From Streptomyces canus (GTDB lineage Bacteria > Actinomycetota > Actinomycetes > Streptomycetales > Streptomycetaceae): 64,000 nucleotides of DNA. The notes beneath the pieces are model-generated. The model was not told the origin of the DNA and did no database searches. It was given only the letters and a program-made list of their open reading frames with translations. Location: positions 1,798,001 through 1,862,000 of the forward strand of contig NZ_JAUSWW010000001.1 of the NCBI RefSeq assembly GCF_030815415.1. The letters run 5' to 3'. Shown in pieces: positions 10,666-18,951 of this stretch. Every line of letters starts with the position of its first letter. Position 1 is the first letter of the stretch. A program made the translations under genes and the position numbers.

Positions 10666-11649
10666 TCAGTGCGCCCCGTCCAGCCGGGCCCGCTGCTCCT
10701 CGGTCAGCTCCAGGTCGATCGCGGCCAGGTTCTCCTCCAGCTGGGCCACCGAGGACACTCCGGCCAGCGGAATGATCGGCAGCGTGCCGCCGATCTGCCA
10801 GGCCAGGACGACCTGGTTGACGGTCGCCCCGGTCTCGCGGGCCACCTCGCGCAGGACCTGGAGGCGGGCCGGGGTGCCCGGGTGGTCGAAGTCGGCGGGC
10901 AGCCGGTCCGGGTGCGTGTAGGCGCCCTTGAGCAGGGGCGAGTAGGCGACCAGGGTCAGGCCGGGCTCCTCGCGCAGATAGCCGAGGAGGTCGGGTCCCG
11001 CGTGGCCGAGGCTGCCGTCGGGGAAGAGGTCGTCGGGGACGTCGTAGCGCGGGCGGAGGTGGCTGTGGGCGTACTGGAAGACCTCGTAGCCGGGCAGTCC
11101 GGCTGCGGCGGCGATCGACCGGGCCCGCTCGACCCGCCACACGGCGTGGTTGCTGACACCGAGGAGGCCGACCGTGCCCTCGGCGACCAGTTCGGCGAAG
11201 CCCTCGACGGTCTCCCGCAGGGGCACCGCGTGGTCCTCGACATGGGCGTAGAGCAGATCGAGCTTGTCCACGCCGAGCCGTTCCCGGCTGCGCTCGGCGG
11301 CCTCGCGGATCACCTTCGCGGACAGGCCCTCCGCGTTGTCGACATAGCTGGTGCCGGGGGCGAGGGGGCGGGCGCCGAGCTTGGTGGCGATCACGATCTC
11401 GCCGCCGATGCCGCGGCTGCGCCGCCAGCGCCCGAGAAGCTCCTCGCTCTGGCCGCCCTGGCCACCGTCCATCCAGAAGGCGTAGTTGTCGGACGTGTCG
11501 ATGAAGTTGCCGCCGGCCCCGACGTAGCGGTCGAGCAGGGCGAAGGCGGTCTCCTCGTCGGTGTGCGAGCCGAACAGCATCGCGCCGAGAGCGAGCACAC
11601 TGACCTCGCGGCGGGTCTTCGGGTCGGTGCCGATCGTGCGGTACTTCAT
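10666..11649 (-). CDS. Aldo/keto reductase
   Basis: NADPH-dependent oxidoreductase of 327 residues with a TIM-barrel AKR fold. The catalytic tetrad can be read as Asp and Tyr in FIDTSDNY, Lys in VIATKLG and His in LLYAHVED. The start is the ATG preceded by GGGAGGGA; a 23-residue in-frame extension upstream lacks such a site. Substrate is unknown. It lies alone between the DUF427 gene and the NUDIX gene on the same strand. Confidence 0.9.
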   Translation of the reverse strand: MKYRTIGTDPKTRREVSVLALGAMLFGSHTDEETAFALLDRYVGAGGNFIDTSDNYAFWMDGGQGGQSEELLGRWRRSRGIGGEIVIATKLGARPLAPGTSYVDNAEGLSAKVIREAAERSRERLGVDKLDLLYAHVEDHAVPLRETVEGFAELVAEGTVGLLGVSNHAVWRVERARSIAAAAGLPGYEVFQYAHSHLRPRYDVPDDLFPDGSLGHAGPDLLGYLREEPGLTLVAYSPLLKGAYTHPDRLPADFDHPGTPARLQVLREVARETGATVNQVVLAWQIGGTLPIIPLAGVSSVAQLEENLAAIDLELTEEQRARLDGAH

Positions 11650-11734
11650 GGGAAATCCCTCCCGTTCACGCATCCGCGTTCGGGGTGCGCGAACGGGAGT
11701 CTGCAACCTGAAGTGCACTTCAACGCAAGGGGAT

Positions 11735-12403
11735 TCACGCCTTACCGGCGAACGGTCCCTCCAGGGCCGCCCATTGCAGCAGCATGATGGTCTTCGCGTC
11801 GGCGATCTCCCCCGCGCGGATCATCTCCAGGGCCCGGCGGAAGGGCAGTTCGAGGATCTCGATGTCCTCGCCCTCCTCGTCCAGGCCGCCGCCTTCGTGG
11901 GTGTGGGTGGAGGGGCCGTACTCGGCGGCGTAGAAGCTGACCCGTTCGGTCACGGACCCCGGGCTCATGTAGACGTCGAAGACGTGCCGGACCTCGCCGA
12001 TGGTGTGCCCGGTCTCCTCGATCACCTCACGCCGTACCGCGATCTCCGGGTGCTCGTCATCGTCGTCGAGCAGCCCGCCCGGCGTCTCGATCAGCATGCC
12101 GTCGGGGTGGCCGTTGACGTAGACGGGGAAGCGGAACTGCCGGGTGAGGAGGACGGTTTCGCGTTCGGCGTCGTAGAGCAGCATGGTGGCACCGTTGCCG
12201 CGGTCGTGGGTCTCGCGCTGCTGGGTGCTCCATGTGCCGTCGGCGAGTTGGAGGTCGAAGGTGGTGGCCCGCTCGACGTACCAGTGGCTGGACAGGAGTT
12301 TCACGTCGCGGACCTTGACGCGGGGGTTGCCGGTCAGGTCGAGGCCGGTGCGATGGAGTCCGGTGCGGCCCCGGCCGTCGGGGGTGTCGATGCCGGCGGT
12401 CAT
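11735..12403 (-). CDS. NUDIX hydrolase (NudK/ADP-sugar pyrophosphatase-like)
   Basis: Protein of 222 residues that probably hydrolyses a nucleoside-diphosphate sugar. The NUDIX box is recognisable as GGLLDDDDEHPE followed by RREVIEETG (about residues 108-132); N-terminal segments VKLLSSHWYVERATTF and TVLLTRQFRFPVYVNG match the NudK/GDP-mannose pyrophosphatase subgroup. The substrate call is by similarity only. Confidence 0.85.
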   Translation of the reverse strand: MTAGIDTPDGRGRTGLHRTGLDLTGNPRVKVRDVKLLSSHWYVERATTFDLQLADGTWSTQQRETHDRGNGATMLLYDAERETVLLTRQFRFPVYVNGHPDGMLIETPGGLLDDDDEHPEIAVRREVIEETGHTIGEVRHVFDVYMSPGSVTERVSFYAAEYGPSTHTHEGGGLDEEGEDIEILELPFRRALEMIRAGEIADAKTIMLLQWAALEGPFAGKA

Positions 12404-12507
12404 CGGGCGTTCCAGGTCGGGCGGAAGATCAAGGTGGTCATGTCTCCCTGTCTATCAGCCCCGGGAGCTTCGGTGCGGGCAACCGCCGGTCAGGCCTTGG
12501 GGCGGAC

Positions 12508-12539
12508 GCACCACGGAGGCGTCCCGCGCTCCGTGGTGC
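12508..12539 (-). terminator. Terminator hairpin after the PfkB kinase gene
   Basis: Perfect 11-bp inverted repeat GCACCACGGAG / CTCCGTGGTGC around a 10-nt loop, starting 16 bp beyond the kinase stop codon. No U-tract follows, as is usual in this kind of genome. Confidence 0.6.
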
Positions 12540-12554
12540 TCCTGGGGCCTCGGC

Positions 12555-13484
12555 TCAGGTGCGCACCTTGGCGGTCATGGAGAACTCGTCGGCCTCGGCG
12601 AGGTCGAAGTCCCCGTGGTCGCTGCCGAGCCCCTGGGCCACCAGTGCCGCCGCGGCACTGCCCAGAATGGCGGCTTCTCGCGGCGTGCGGTCGAGGCTGA
12701 TGCCGCGCAGGAAGCCGGCGGAGAAGGCGTCGCCGCATCCGGTCGTGTCGACGACGTCGACCTCGAAGGCGGGGACGGCCTCGGTGCCCTCGGCGGTCAC
12801 CAGCAGCGCGCCGTCCCCGCCGCGAGTGACGGCGACGAGCCCGGCCCCGGCGGCGACCAGCTTCTTCGCGCCGGTCACGAGGTCGCCCTCGCCGCTGAAG
12901 CCGAGGACCTGGTCGTCGTTGGGCAGCAGGTAGTCGACGTACGGGAGCAGCGGCTCGATCTGGTCGAAGGTGCCGAGCTCACCGGGGGCGAGAAGGTCCA
13001 CGGAGGTGACGACGTCATGCTCCTTGGCGTGCGCCAGGATGCGCGCGGCGACGTCGGCGCCGATCAGCTCCGGTCCGCCCAGGTGGAGATGGGTCGCCTC
13101 GGCGACCGCGTCCCAGGGGACGTCGTCGAGGCCGTAGGTGATGTTGGCGCCGAGGAGGTGGAGGGAGGGGCGGTCGCCGTTGGGGCGGATGGGCAGGACG
13201 CTCGCGGAGGTGGAGGTGTCGATACGGCGGACGAGCAACCCGGTGTCGATACCGGCCTTGTCGAGCAGCCGCACCAGCAGGTCGCCCGTGGGGTCGGTGC
13301 CGATCGCCCCGGCGGTACGCACCCGCGCGCCGAGCTTGGCGAGGGTGAGCGCGGTGCCGGCGGCCGTACCGGCGGCGGTCATGCGGATGTCCTCCACCAG
13401 GGTGGCGCCCTGCCCCTCGGGTATGGCCTCCACCGGCCGTACCAGCACGTCCAGCACGTGCACGCCCATCGTGACGACCTTCAT
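12555..13484 (-). CDS. PfkB-family carbohydrate kinase
   Basis: Sugar kinase of 309 residues. It has the N-terminal GxD-like strand (VTMGVHVLDVLV), the substrate loop TAAGTAAGTALTLAKLG, and the C-terminal DTTGCGDAFSAGF motif (about residues 248-260) with the catalytic aspartate. Its ATG overlaps the stop codon of the class II aldolase gene by 4 bp (ATGA), so kinase and aldolase form an operon, a pairing typical for breakdown of a sugar or sugar alcohol through a phosphorylated ketose. The sugar is not identifiable. Confidence 0.88.
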   Translation of the reverse strand: MKVVTMGVHVLDVLVRPVEAIPEGQGATLVEDIRMTAAGTAAGTALTLAKLGARVRTAGAIGTDPTGDLLVRLLDKAGIDTGLLVRRIDTSTSASVLPIRPNGDRPSLHLLGANITYGLDDVPWDAVAEATHLHLGGPELIGADVAARILAHAKEHDVVTSVDLLAPGELGTFDQIEPLLPYVDYLLPNDDQVLGFSGEGDLVTGAKKLVAAGAGLVAVTRGGDGALLVTAEGTEAVPAFEVDVVDTTGCGDAFSAGFLRGISLDRTPREAAILGSAAAALVAQGLGSDHGDFDLAEADEFSMTAKVRT

Positions 13485-14167
13485 CAGGGTCCCTCCTGCA
13501 CAGGTGGTACGGATTGTGTGGTGCCGTAATTGCGCGCGACGGCGGCCTCGATGACCGCGAGTTGCTGCTGTTCGTCGAGGACGCGGGGCTGCCCGAGGGC
13601 GGCCGCGCTCTGATAGACCCCGCAGGCCCACTCCAGCAGCAGGGCGTGCTCGACCGCCTTGTCGAGCGTCGGAGCGTGGGTGACCGCGCCGTGGTTGGCC
13701 ATCAGTGCTCCGCCGCGGCCCTCCAACGCGGTGAGCACCGACTCGGCGAGTTCCGGGGTGCCGAAGGTGGCGTACGGTGCCACGCGTACGGTGCCGCCGA
13801 GAGTGAGCAACTGGTAATGGATGCAGGGCAGTTCGTCGAGGACGAGGGAGAGCGCGGTCGCCATGGGCGCATGGGTGTGGACGACGGCGCCGGTGCCGTA
13901 GCGGTGGTAGACACCGAGGTGCAGGTCCAGTTCCGAGGTCGGCCTGAGACGTCCGGACACGATCTTTCCGTCGAGGTCGACGACGGTCACCTGGTCCGGG
14001 GTGAGGTCGGCGAGGACCGCGCCGGTGGCGGTGATCGCGACGCGGTCTTCCGTGCGCACGCTGACGTTCCCGGCCGTGCCGATGAGGAGTCCCTCGGCGC
14101 CCAGCCGACGGCAGGCGTCGGCAACGGCGGCCCGCTCCGCGCTCCACGCCGAGCTTGAGTCGGTCAT
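13484..14167 (-). CDS. Class II aldolase/adducin family protein (fuculose-phosphate aldolase-like)
   Basis: Zinc-dependent aldolase of 227 residues. Metal ligands are visible in VHTHAPMATALS (about residues 95-97) and MANHGAV (about 158), and the catalytic glutamate in TSELDLHLGVY. It resembles L-fuculose-1-phosphate and L-ribulose-5-phosphate enzymes. A TAGCGT -10 lies only 5 nt before the ATG, suggesting a leaderless message. It diverges from a TetR gene 58 bp away, a likely local repressor. Confidence 0.87.
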   Translation of the reverse strand: MTDSSSAWSAERAAVADACRRLGAEGLLIGTAGNVSVRTEDRVAITATGAVLADLTPDQVTVVDLDGKIVSGRLRPTSELDLHLGVYHRYGTGAVVHTHAPMATALSLVLDELPCIHYQLLTLGGTVRVAPYATFGTPELAESVLTALEGRGGALMANHGAVTHAPTLDKAVEHALLLEWACGVYQSAAALGQPRVLDEQQQLAVIEAAVARNYGTTQSVPPVQEGP

Positions 14168-14225
14168 GCGCGCGACGCTAACCTAAACATGAAACAAAGT
14201 CACGTTCACGTTCGGAGGTTGTTGC

Positions 14226-14903
14226 GTGGCCGATCCCATCGCGGACACCGACTGGGCGGCGGGCGTCGCCTCGCTGCGCCGCACGCCCCAGCAGGCCCGC
14301 AGCAAGGCCCGGCTCGCCCGGGTCCTGGAGACCGCCGAGCGCGTGCTGGTCGAGGAGGGCGTCGAGGCGCTCACCACGACCCGGATCGCGGCCGAGGCGA
14401 GGGTCTCGGTCGGTTCGCTGTACCAGTACCTGCCGGACCGGGGCGCGATCATCGAGGCCCTCGCGGCCGGGTACTTCGCGAAGCTGGAGGCCGCGATGGA
14501 CGACCTGGTCGACGCGGCCGCCGCGCAGCGCTGGGCCGACCCGGTCGGCATCCTCATCGACGCGTTCGCCTCCATCTACCGCACCGAACACGGCTTCCGG
14601 GCCCTGTGGTTCGGCAGCGGCCTGACCGAACAGACCCGCGCCGCCGACCGCGAGCACAAGCGCCGTATGGCCGACGGCATCCGCCGCATCCTCCTCGCCC
14701 TCGACCTCGCCGAGGACGACGAGGCACTGGCCCGCACCTGTCACGCGGCCATGCTCGCGGCCGACGCTCTCGCCCAGGAGGCGTTCCGGCGGGACAGGGC
14801 GGGGGACGCGGCGCTGCTGGACGAGGCGAAGGTCATGCTGCGGGGGTATCTGGGGGAGGTGGCGGAGCGCTACCGGGGCCGGACGCGGCAGGGCGACCGC
14901 TGA
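14226..14903 (+). CDS. TetR/AcrR-family transcriptional regulator
   Basis: Repressor of 225 residues. The N-terminal helix-turn-helix spans about residues 25-70, with the classical TTRIAAEARVSVGSLYQYLPDRGAI-like sequence; the C-terminal part is a helical ligand domain. GTG start with a GGAGG site 8-9 nt upstream. It is divergent from the class II aldolase/PfkB operon, so it probably controls that operon and itself from the 58-bp gap, which contains an imperfect TGAAAC/GTTCA inverted repeat. Confidence 0.9.
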   Translation: MADPIADTDWAAGVASLRRTPQQARSKARLARVLETAERVLVEEGVEALTTTRIAAEARVSVGSLYQYLPDRGAIIEALAAGYFAKLEAAMDDLVDAAAAQRWADPVGILIDAFASIYRTEHGFRALWFGSGLTEQTRAADREHKRRMADGIRRILLALDLAEDDEALARTCHAAMLAADALAQEAFRRDRAGDAALLDEAKVMLRGYLGEVAERYRGRTRQGDR

Positions 14904-14909
14904 AACGCG

Positions 14910-14945
14910 ACCGGCGGACCTGCCTCATCAGGCAGATCCGCCGGT
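14910..14945. terminator. Bidirectional terminator between TetR gene and tRNA-Pro
   Basis: Two-part perfect stem: ACCGGCGGA pairs with TCCGCCGGT and CTGCCT with AGGCAG, one mismatch between them and a 4-nt loop CATC. It begins 6 bp after the TetR stop codon and ends 9 bp before the 3' end of the oppositely oriented tRNA gene, so it can serve both. Confidence 0.7.
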
Positions 14946-14953
14946 GAACACCG

Positions 14954-15027
<74 letters not shown>

Positions 15028-15117
15028 GTGCGTTTTCGCGCGGTGAACCGCGTGATCGCGCGAAGAGCACTTTACCCCACATGGTGGGTCGCTTCGAAGA
15101 CGGTCCGGGCCGCGCGG

Positions 15118-15129
15118 GACAATCGGCAC
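15118..15129 (+). promoter_or_regulatory. Leaderless-type -10 box of the DUF309 gene
   Basis: GACAAT ends 6 nt before the ATG, and no purine-rich ribosome-binding site lies between. The spacing implies that transcription starts at or next to the start codon. Confidence 0.45.
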
Positions 15130-15645
15130 ATGGGCAGCACATCCTCAGGACAGCAGGCCGACGCCAGGGACCGGGACGACGAGGGCCGGGCGCGCAACGC
15201 CCGGCCGCGGGACGGGCTCGGGCGACCGCTGCCGTACGGCGCGGACGGGGTGGAGCGGCAGCCGGAGGGGGTGGTACGCACCCCCGAGCGGAGCGTCGCG
15301 GAGGCCCAGGAGCTGCTGGACGCGGGCAAGCCCTTCCACGCGCACGAGGTCTTCGAGGACGCCTGGAAGTCCGGACCCGAGGAGGAGCGGGCCCTGTGGC
15401 GGGGCCTGGCCCAGCTCGCGGTCGGCCTCACACACGCGGCCCGGGGCAACGTCACGGGCGGGGCGCGGCTGCTGCGGCGCGGGGCCGGGGCCGTCGAGGA
15501 GTGGGCGTCGGATACGGGAACGCAGCGGCCGTACGGGATGGACCTGGCCGGGCTCGCCGGGTGGGCTCGGGAGCTGGCGGAAGATGTGGAGCGGAGTGGC
15601 GGGGCCGTGGACGCGGGGCTGCGGGCACCGCACCTGCGACAGTGA
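15130..15645 (+). CDS. DUF309 domain-containing protein
   Basis: Small cytoplasmic helical protein of 171 residues. The DUF309 motif is seen as ELLDAGKPFHAHEVFEDAW followed by ERALWRGLAQLAVGLTHAARGN (about residues 58-105). Function unknown. I start it at the ATG just after a GACAAT -10 box because the longer open frame runs into the tRNA gene. Its last codons (DAGLRAPHLRQ) lie inside the first copy of a 131-bp tandem repeat, so the same peptide sequence recurs twice downstream as non-gene DNA. Confidence 0.88.
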   Translation: MGSTSSGQQADARDRDDEGRARNARPRDGLGRPLPYGADGVERQPEGVVRTPERSVAEAQELLDAGKPFHAHEVFEDAWKSGPEEERALWRGLAQLAVGLTHAARGNVTGGARLLRRGAGAVEEWASDTGTQRPYGMDLAGLAGWARELAEDVERSGGAVDAGLRAPHLRQ

Positions 15646-15960
15646 CACCGGAAGCGGCACCGGCCTGAAGCGCCCGGAGCCGGGGGCGCGCCCGGGTCTC
15701 GGGCCGACCCGAGGATGTCGAGCAGGGTGACGGAGCCATGGACGCAGGGCTGCGGGCACCGCACCTGCGACAGTGACACCGGAAGCGACGCCCGCCTGAA
15801 GCGCCCGGAGCCGGGGACGCGCCCGGGTCTCGGGCCGACCCGAGGATGTCGAGCAGGGTGACGGAGCCATGGACGCAGGACTGCGGGCACCGCACCTGCG
15901 ACAGTGACACCGGAAGCAGCGCCCGCCTGAAGCGCCCGGAGCCGGGGGCGCGCCCGGGTG
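15583..15960 (+). repeat. Tandem 131-bp repeat, three copies, copy 1 overlapping the DUF309 3' end
   Basis: Units begin at 15583, 15714 and 15845, exactly 131 bp apart, each starting GATGT(G/C)GAGC. The first contains the final 21 codons of the DUF309 gene; copies 2 and 3 are better matched to each other, and copy 3 stops at about 15960. The shared core is GCGGGCACCGCACCTGCGAC at 15621, 15752 and 15883. The remainder of this gap, up to the cobF start, shows nothing recognisable except a CAGACT -10 box. Confidence 0.9.
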
Positions 15961-16134
15961 TCGGGCAGACCACGGCCTCGAAGGAGTCCCGGAGCGAGTG
16001 CACGGACTCGGATCCACGGGCCGGACTCGTCCCGGGGCACGGCGCCGGACCTCGGGCGCGACCTCTCCCCGCGTCCCTGTGCCGCGCCCGGACGCGGTGA
16101 CCTCCCTGTCAGTGGCGTACGGCAGACTCGGGGC

Positions 16135-16908
16135 GTGCGAAAGATTCATGTCATCGGTATCGGCGCGGGCGACCCCGACCAGCTCACCCTCCAGGCGGTC
16201 AGGGCACTGCGGAGCACGGACGTGTTCTTCGTCCTGGACAAGGGCGAGGTGAAGAGCGACCTGACGGATCTGCGCCGGGACATGCTGGAGGCGCACATAC
16301 CCGAGGGGACGTACCGCGTCGTCGAGGCGCGGGACCCGGAGCGGGACCGCAGGGCGGGCGGCGCGGCCTACTCGCCCGCCGTCGGGGACTGGCGCAGCGC
16401 CCGTGCCGAGATCTACGAGCGGCTGATCACCGAGGAACTGGGCGAGGACGAGAGCGGCGCGTTCCTGGTGTGGGGCGACCCCGCGCTGTACGACAGCACG
16501 CTCGGGATCCTGGAGGAGATCCTGGAGCGGGGTGCCGTCAGCTTCGCGTACGACGTCGTGCCCGGCATCAGCAGTGTCTCCGCGCTCGTCGCCCGGCATC
16601 GCACCGGACTGAACCGGGTCGCCCGGCCCGTGCAGATCACCACCGGGCGGCGGCTCGCCGAGGGGTTCCCCGAGGGCGTGGACGACGTGGTCGTGATGCT
16701 CGACGCCCACCAGACCTTCCGGCAGTACGCGGACGAGGACATCGACATCTACTGGGGCGCCTACATCGGCACCCCGGACGAGATCCTCGCCTCGGGCCCG
16801 ATCGCCGAGGCCGCGCCCCGGATCGAGCGGCTGCGGGCCGAGGCCCGGGAGCGCAAGGGCTGGATCATGGACACGTATCTGCTGCGCCGCAACCCCGGGG
16901 AGCGGTAG
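16135..16908 (+). CDS. cobF: Precorrin-6A synthase (deacetylating)
   Basis: SAM-dependent tetrapyrrole methylase of 257 residues in the aerobic cobalamin pathway; it methylates C-1 of precorrin-5 and releases acetate. The N-terminal VIGIGAGDPDQLTLQA, the FLVWGDPALYDST motif (about residue 110) and VVPGISSVSAL are diagnostic of the family. The GTG start sits 6 nt after CAGACT with no ribosome-binding site, suggesting a leaderless transcript. cobK, the next enzyme, lies about 1.2 kb away on the other strand. Confidence 0.92.
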   Translation: MRKIHVIGIGAGDPDQLTLQAVRALRSTDVFFVLDKGEVKSDLTDLRRDMLEAHIPEGTYRVVEARDPERDRRAGGAAYSPAVGDWRSARAEIYERLITEELGEDESGAFLVWGDPALYDSTLGILEEILERGAVSFAYDVVPGISSVSALVARHRTGLNRVARPVQITTGRRLAEGFPEGVDDVVVMLDAHQTFRQYADEDIDIYWGAYIGTPDEILASGPIAEAAPRIERLRAEARERKGWIMDTYLLRRNPGER

Positions 16909-16961
16909 GGCACCGGAGCGGCCACGTCCCGCAGGCGCCTCTGGGCAGCCGGTGTGACCGT

Positions 16962-17609
16962 GGGATCATCGACGCCTACGCCGACACCGTCCAGACCGTC
17001 TTCCTGTGGACGGTGCCGGTGGCGGCGCTGGGGTTCGTGGTCGCCCTGTTCCTCAGACAGGTCCAGCTGCGCGACAGCGCGCGGGCGGGCTCCACCGACA
17101 TGGGCGAGGGCTTCGGGCAGCCGTCCGGGGCGGACTCGCAGCGGGTGCTGGAAGCGGCGGTCGGGAAGATCATCGGCACCACGGGGGTGGAGGACGCGCG
17201 CCGTATCGTGGCGGCGTCCGACACCCGTCTGGACATCGCCGGTGCCTGGGCGGTGATGCAGGTGGAACTGTTCACGCGGATGACGGGCCACGCCGGCCTG
17301 GGCCTGATCGCCGCCCGCCGTCACATGCCGCCCGAGGCGCTGCTGCCGGTCTTCGACCGGATGATCGACGAGGGCTACCTGACTCGCGCCGGCAACTTCT
17401 TCTCGCACACCGACGCGGGCGCCCGCGAGGCCCGTGTCATCGGCAAGGCCTGGGCCACGTGGCTGGAGGAGCGGGTGCAGCAGGACATCGGCCGCCCGGC
17501 GGGCACGGATCTGCGGGCCGCGGTCGACGCGATCTCCAAGCGTCTGCTGGTGGAGGACCTGGGCAACGGACTGACGCAACGGTCCGGGGAACTCGCCTCC
17601 GCCCGCTGA
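16962..17609 (+). pseudogene. Remnant of MFS transporter with C-terminal MarR-like domain
   Basis: The open frame encodes one last membrane helix (FLWTVPVAALGFVVALFLRQV) followed by a linker with DMGEGFGQPSGADSQ and then a winged-helix-like domain of about 150 residues (WAVMQVELFTRMTGHAGLGL to the end). This order matches the C-terminus of Streptomyces DHA2 drug exporters that carry a MarR-like tail; all other membrane helices are missing. No good start codon or ribosome-binding site precedes it. The sequence begins abruptly about 50 bp after cobF, so a deletion removed the 5' part. The tail could still be made from an internal ATG or GTG, but nothing supports that. Confidence 0.7.
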
Positions 17610-17641
17610 GAATCCGGGTGCGGGACGGGCCGGGCGCTCGT

Positions 17642-17653
17642 CATACTCCCGGC
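17642..17653 (+). promoter_or_regulatory. Leaderless-type -10 box of the zinc-ribbon gene
   Basis: CATACT ends 6 nt before the ATG (spacer CCCGGC) and there is no ribosome-binding site. Confidence 0.5.
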
Positions 17654-18070
17654 ATGCCTCCCCTCCGCTTCCACGATCCCGGCCTCGACGCGCACCACTT
17701 CAGCGGCTCGATGCTGGTCCGCTGCCCGCGCTGCGACCGGATCGCGCACTTCGAGCGGAGCGCGCCGCCGCAGCCTCGGGTGATCTGCCGGTCCTGCGGT
17801 CTGTGCCGGCCCACGAACCGGTGCGCCTGGCCCAAGCTGTGGCTGCGGGCCGAGACCCGTCACGGTGTCGTGTCGGCGTACAACCTCGAACACCTCGACC
17901 TGCTCAGGCGGTTCGTGGCGGCGGACCTGCGGGAGCGGGACCCCTGGTACGAGCACGGGCGCAAGATGACATACATCGGCCGGCTCCCCGCCTGGATCAA
18001 GAGTGCCAAGAACCGCACCGAGGTGCTGCGCGCCATCGACCGCATGCGGGCCTCGGTCATCTCCGGCTGA
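17654..18070 (+). CDS. Zinc-ribbon hypothetical protein
   Basis: Small protein of 138 residues with an N-terminal zinc ribbon formed by CPRC (about residues 24-27) and CRSC (about 46-49), followed by a conserved actinomycete module (WLRAETRHGVVSAYNLEHLDLLRRFV and KMTYIGRLPAWIKSAKNR). Function unknown. Relatives I recall are longer between the ribbon and the WLRAETRHG segment, so a short internal loss is possible. It converges with and overlaps cobK by 14 bp. Confidence 0.8.
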   Translation: MPPLRFHDPGLDAHHFSGSMLVRCPRCDRIAHFERSAPPQPRVICRSCGLCRPTNRCAWPKLWLRAETRHGVVSAYNLEHLDLLRRFVAADLRERDPWYEHGRKMTYIGRLPAWIKSAKNRTEVLRAIDRMRASVISG

Positions 18071-18803
18071 GGCCCAGCCGCTCCAGGGCCCCGGCAACAT
18101 CGGGCACCGTCTCCACGCCCACGGGCAGCGGGGGACGTCGTACGACCACGACGGGCAACGCGAGTCGGCGTGCGGCCGTGAGTTTGGCGGCCGTCGCCGC
18201 TCCCCCGCTGTCCTTCGTGACCACGACGTCGACGCAGTGCGTGGACAGCAGCGCGGACTCGTCGTCCACGGTGAACGGGCCGCGTGCCAGCAGGACTTCG
18301 GTGCGCGGCGGCATCGGCGGCTCGGGCAGTTCCACGGAGCGTACGACGAAGTGGAGCTCGGTCAGGTGCGCGAAGGCCGCGAGGCCCAGGCGGCCGGTGG
18401 TGAGGAACACCCGGGGGCCCAGCAGCGGCAGCAGGCCGGCGGCCTCCGCCAGTGAACCGACCGGGTACCAGCGGTCCTCGGGACCGGGCCGCCACCCCGG
18501 GCGGCGCAGCACCACCGCCGGGACGCCGGTCGCGGCGGCGGCCCGGGCCGCGTTTTCCGTCATGGCCTCGGCGAACGGATGCGTGGCGTCGACGAGGGCG
18601 TCCACACGCTGCTCCCGCACCCAGTCCGCGAGCCCGTCCGCACCGCCGAAGCCCCCGATCCGCACGTCCCCGGTGACCGCTCCGGGGCGTTTCACACGAC
18701 CCGCGAGCGAGGTGGTGACGCGAACACCGGGGAGCGCGGTGAGCGCGGCGGCGAGTTCACGGGCCTCGGTGGTGCCGCCGAGGATGAGGACGTGGGGGGC
18801 CAT
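18057..18803 (-). CDS. cobK: Precorrin-6A reductase
   Basis: NADPH-dependent reductase of 248 residues, reducing precorrin-6A to precorrin-6B in cobalamin synthesis. The N-terminal nucleotide loop is LILGGTTEARELAAAL; DATHPFAEAMTENA (about residue 90) and VVTKDSGGAATAAKL (about residue 200) are the other family motifs. The start is placed at the ATG 7 nt after a TACGCT -10 box, implying a leaderless transcript; an upstream in-frame ATG lacks support. Confidence 0.92.
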   Translation of the reverse strand: MAPHVLILGGTTEARELAAALTALPGVRVTTSLAGRVKRPGAVTGDVRIGGFGGADGLADWVREQRVDALVDATHPFAEAMTENAARAAAATGVPAVVLRRPGWRPGPEDRWYPVGSLAEAAGLLPLLGPRVFLTTGRLGLAAFAHLTELHFVVRSVELPEPPMPPRTEVLLARGPFTVDDESALLSTHCVDVVVTKDSGGAATAAKLTAARRLALPVVVVRRPPLPVGVETVPDVAGALERLGLSRR

Positions 18804-18939
18804 GAAGGAGAGCGTACGAAGGACGTGCGGGAGAGCGGGCACGGGGGGACTCGTTCGATCTGTCCACGATCACCGCGCCCTGAAGTGTGGGGGTCGTGTG
18901 GCATGGGTCCGGATCGCTCCGCCGGACCGGGCGGATCGC

Positions 18940-18951
18940 TATCGTCCTGCC
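18940..18951 (+). promoter_or_regulatory. Leaderless-type -10 box of the HAD hydrolase gene
   Basis: TATCGT ends 6 nt before the ATG and no ribosome-binding site is present. Confidence 0.45.

Noticed and set aside
15646..16134. CRISPR array suggested by the regular 131-bp repeats.
   Set aside because: Units are long and contiguous, with no short repeat/variable spacer pattern, and derive from a gene end. No cas genes are present.
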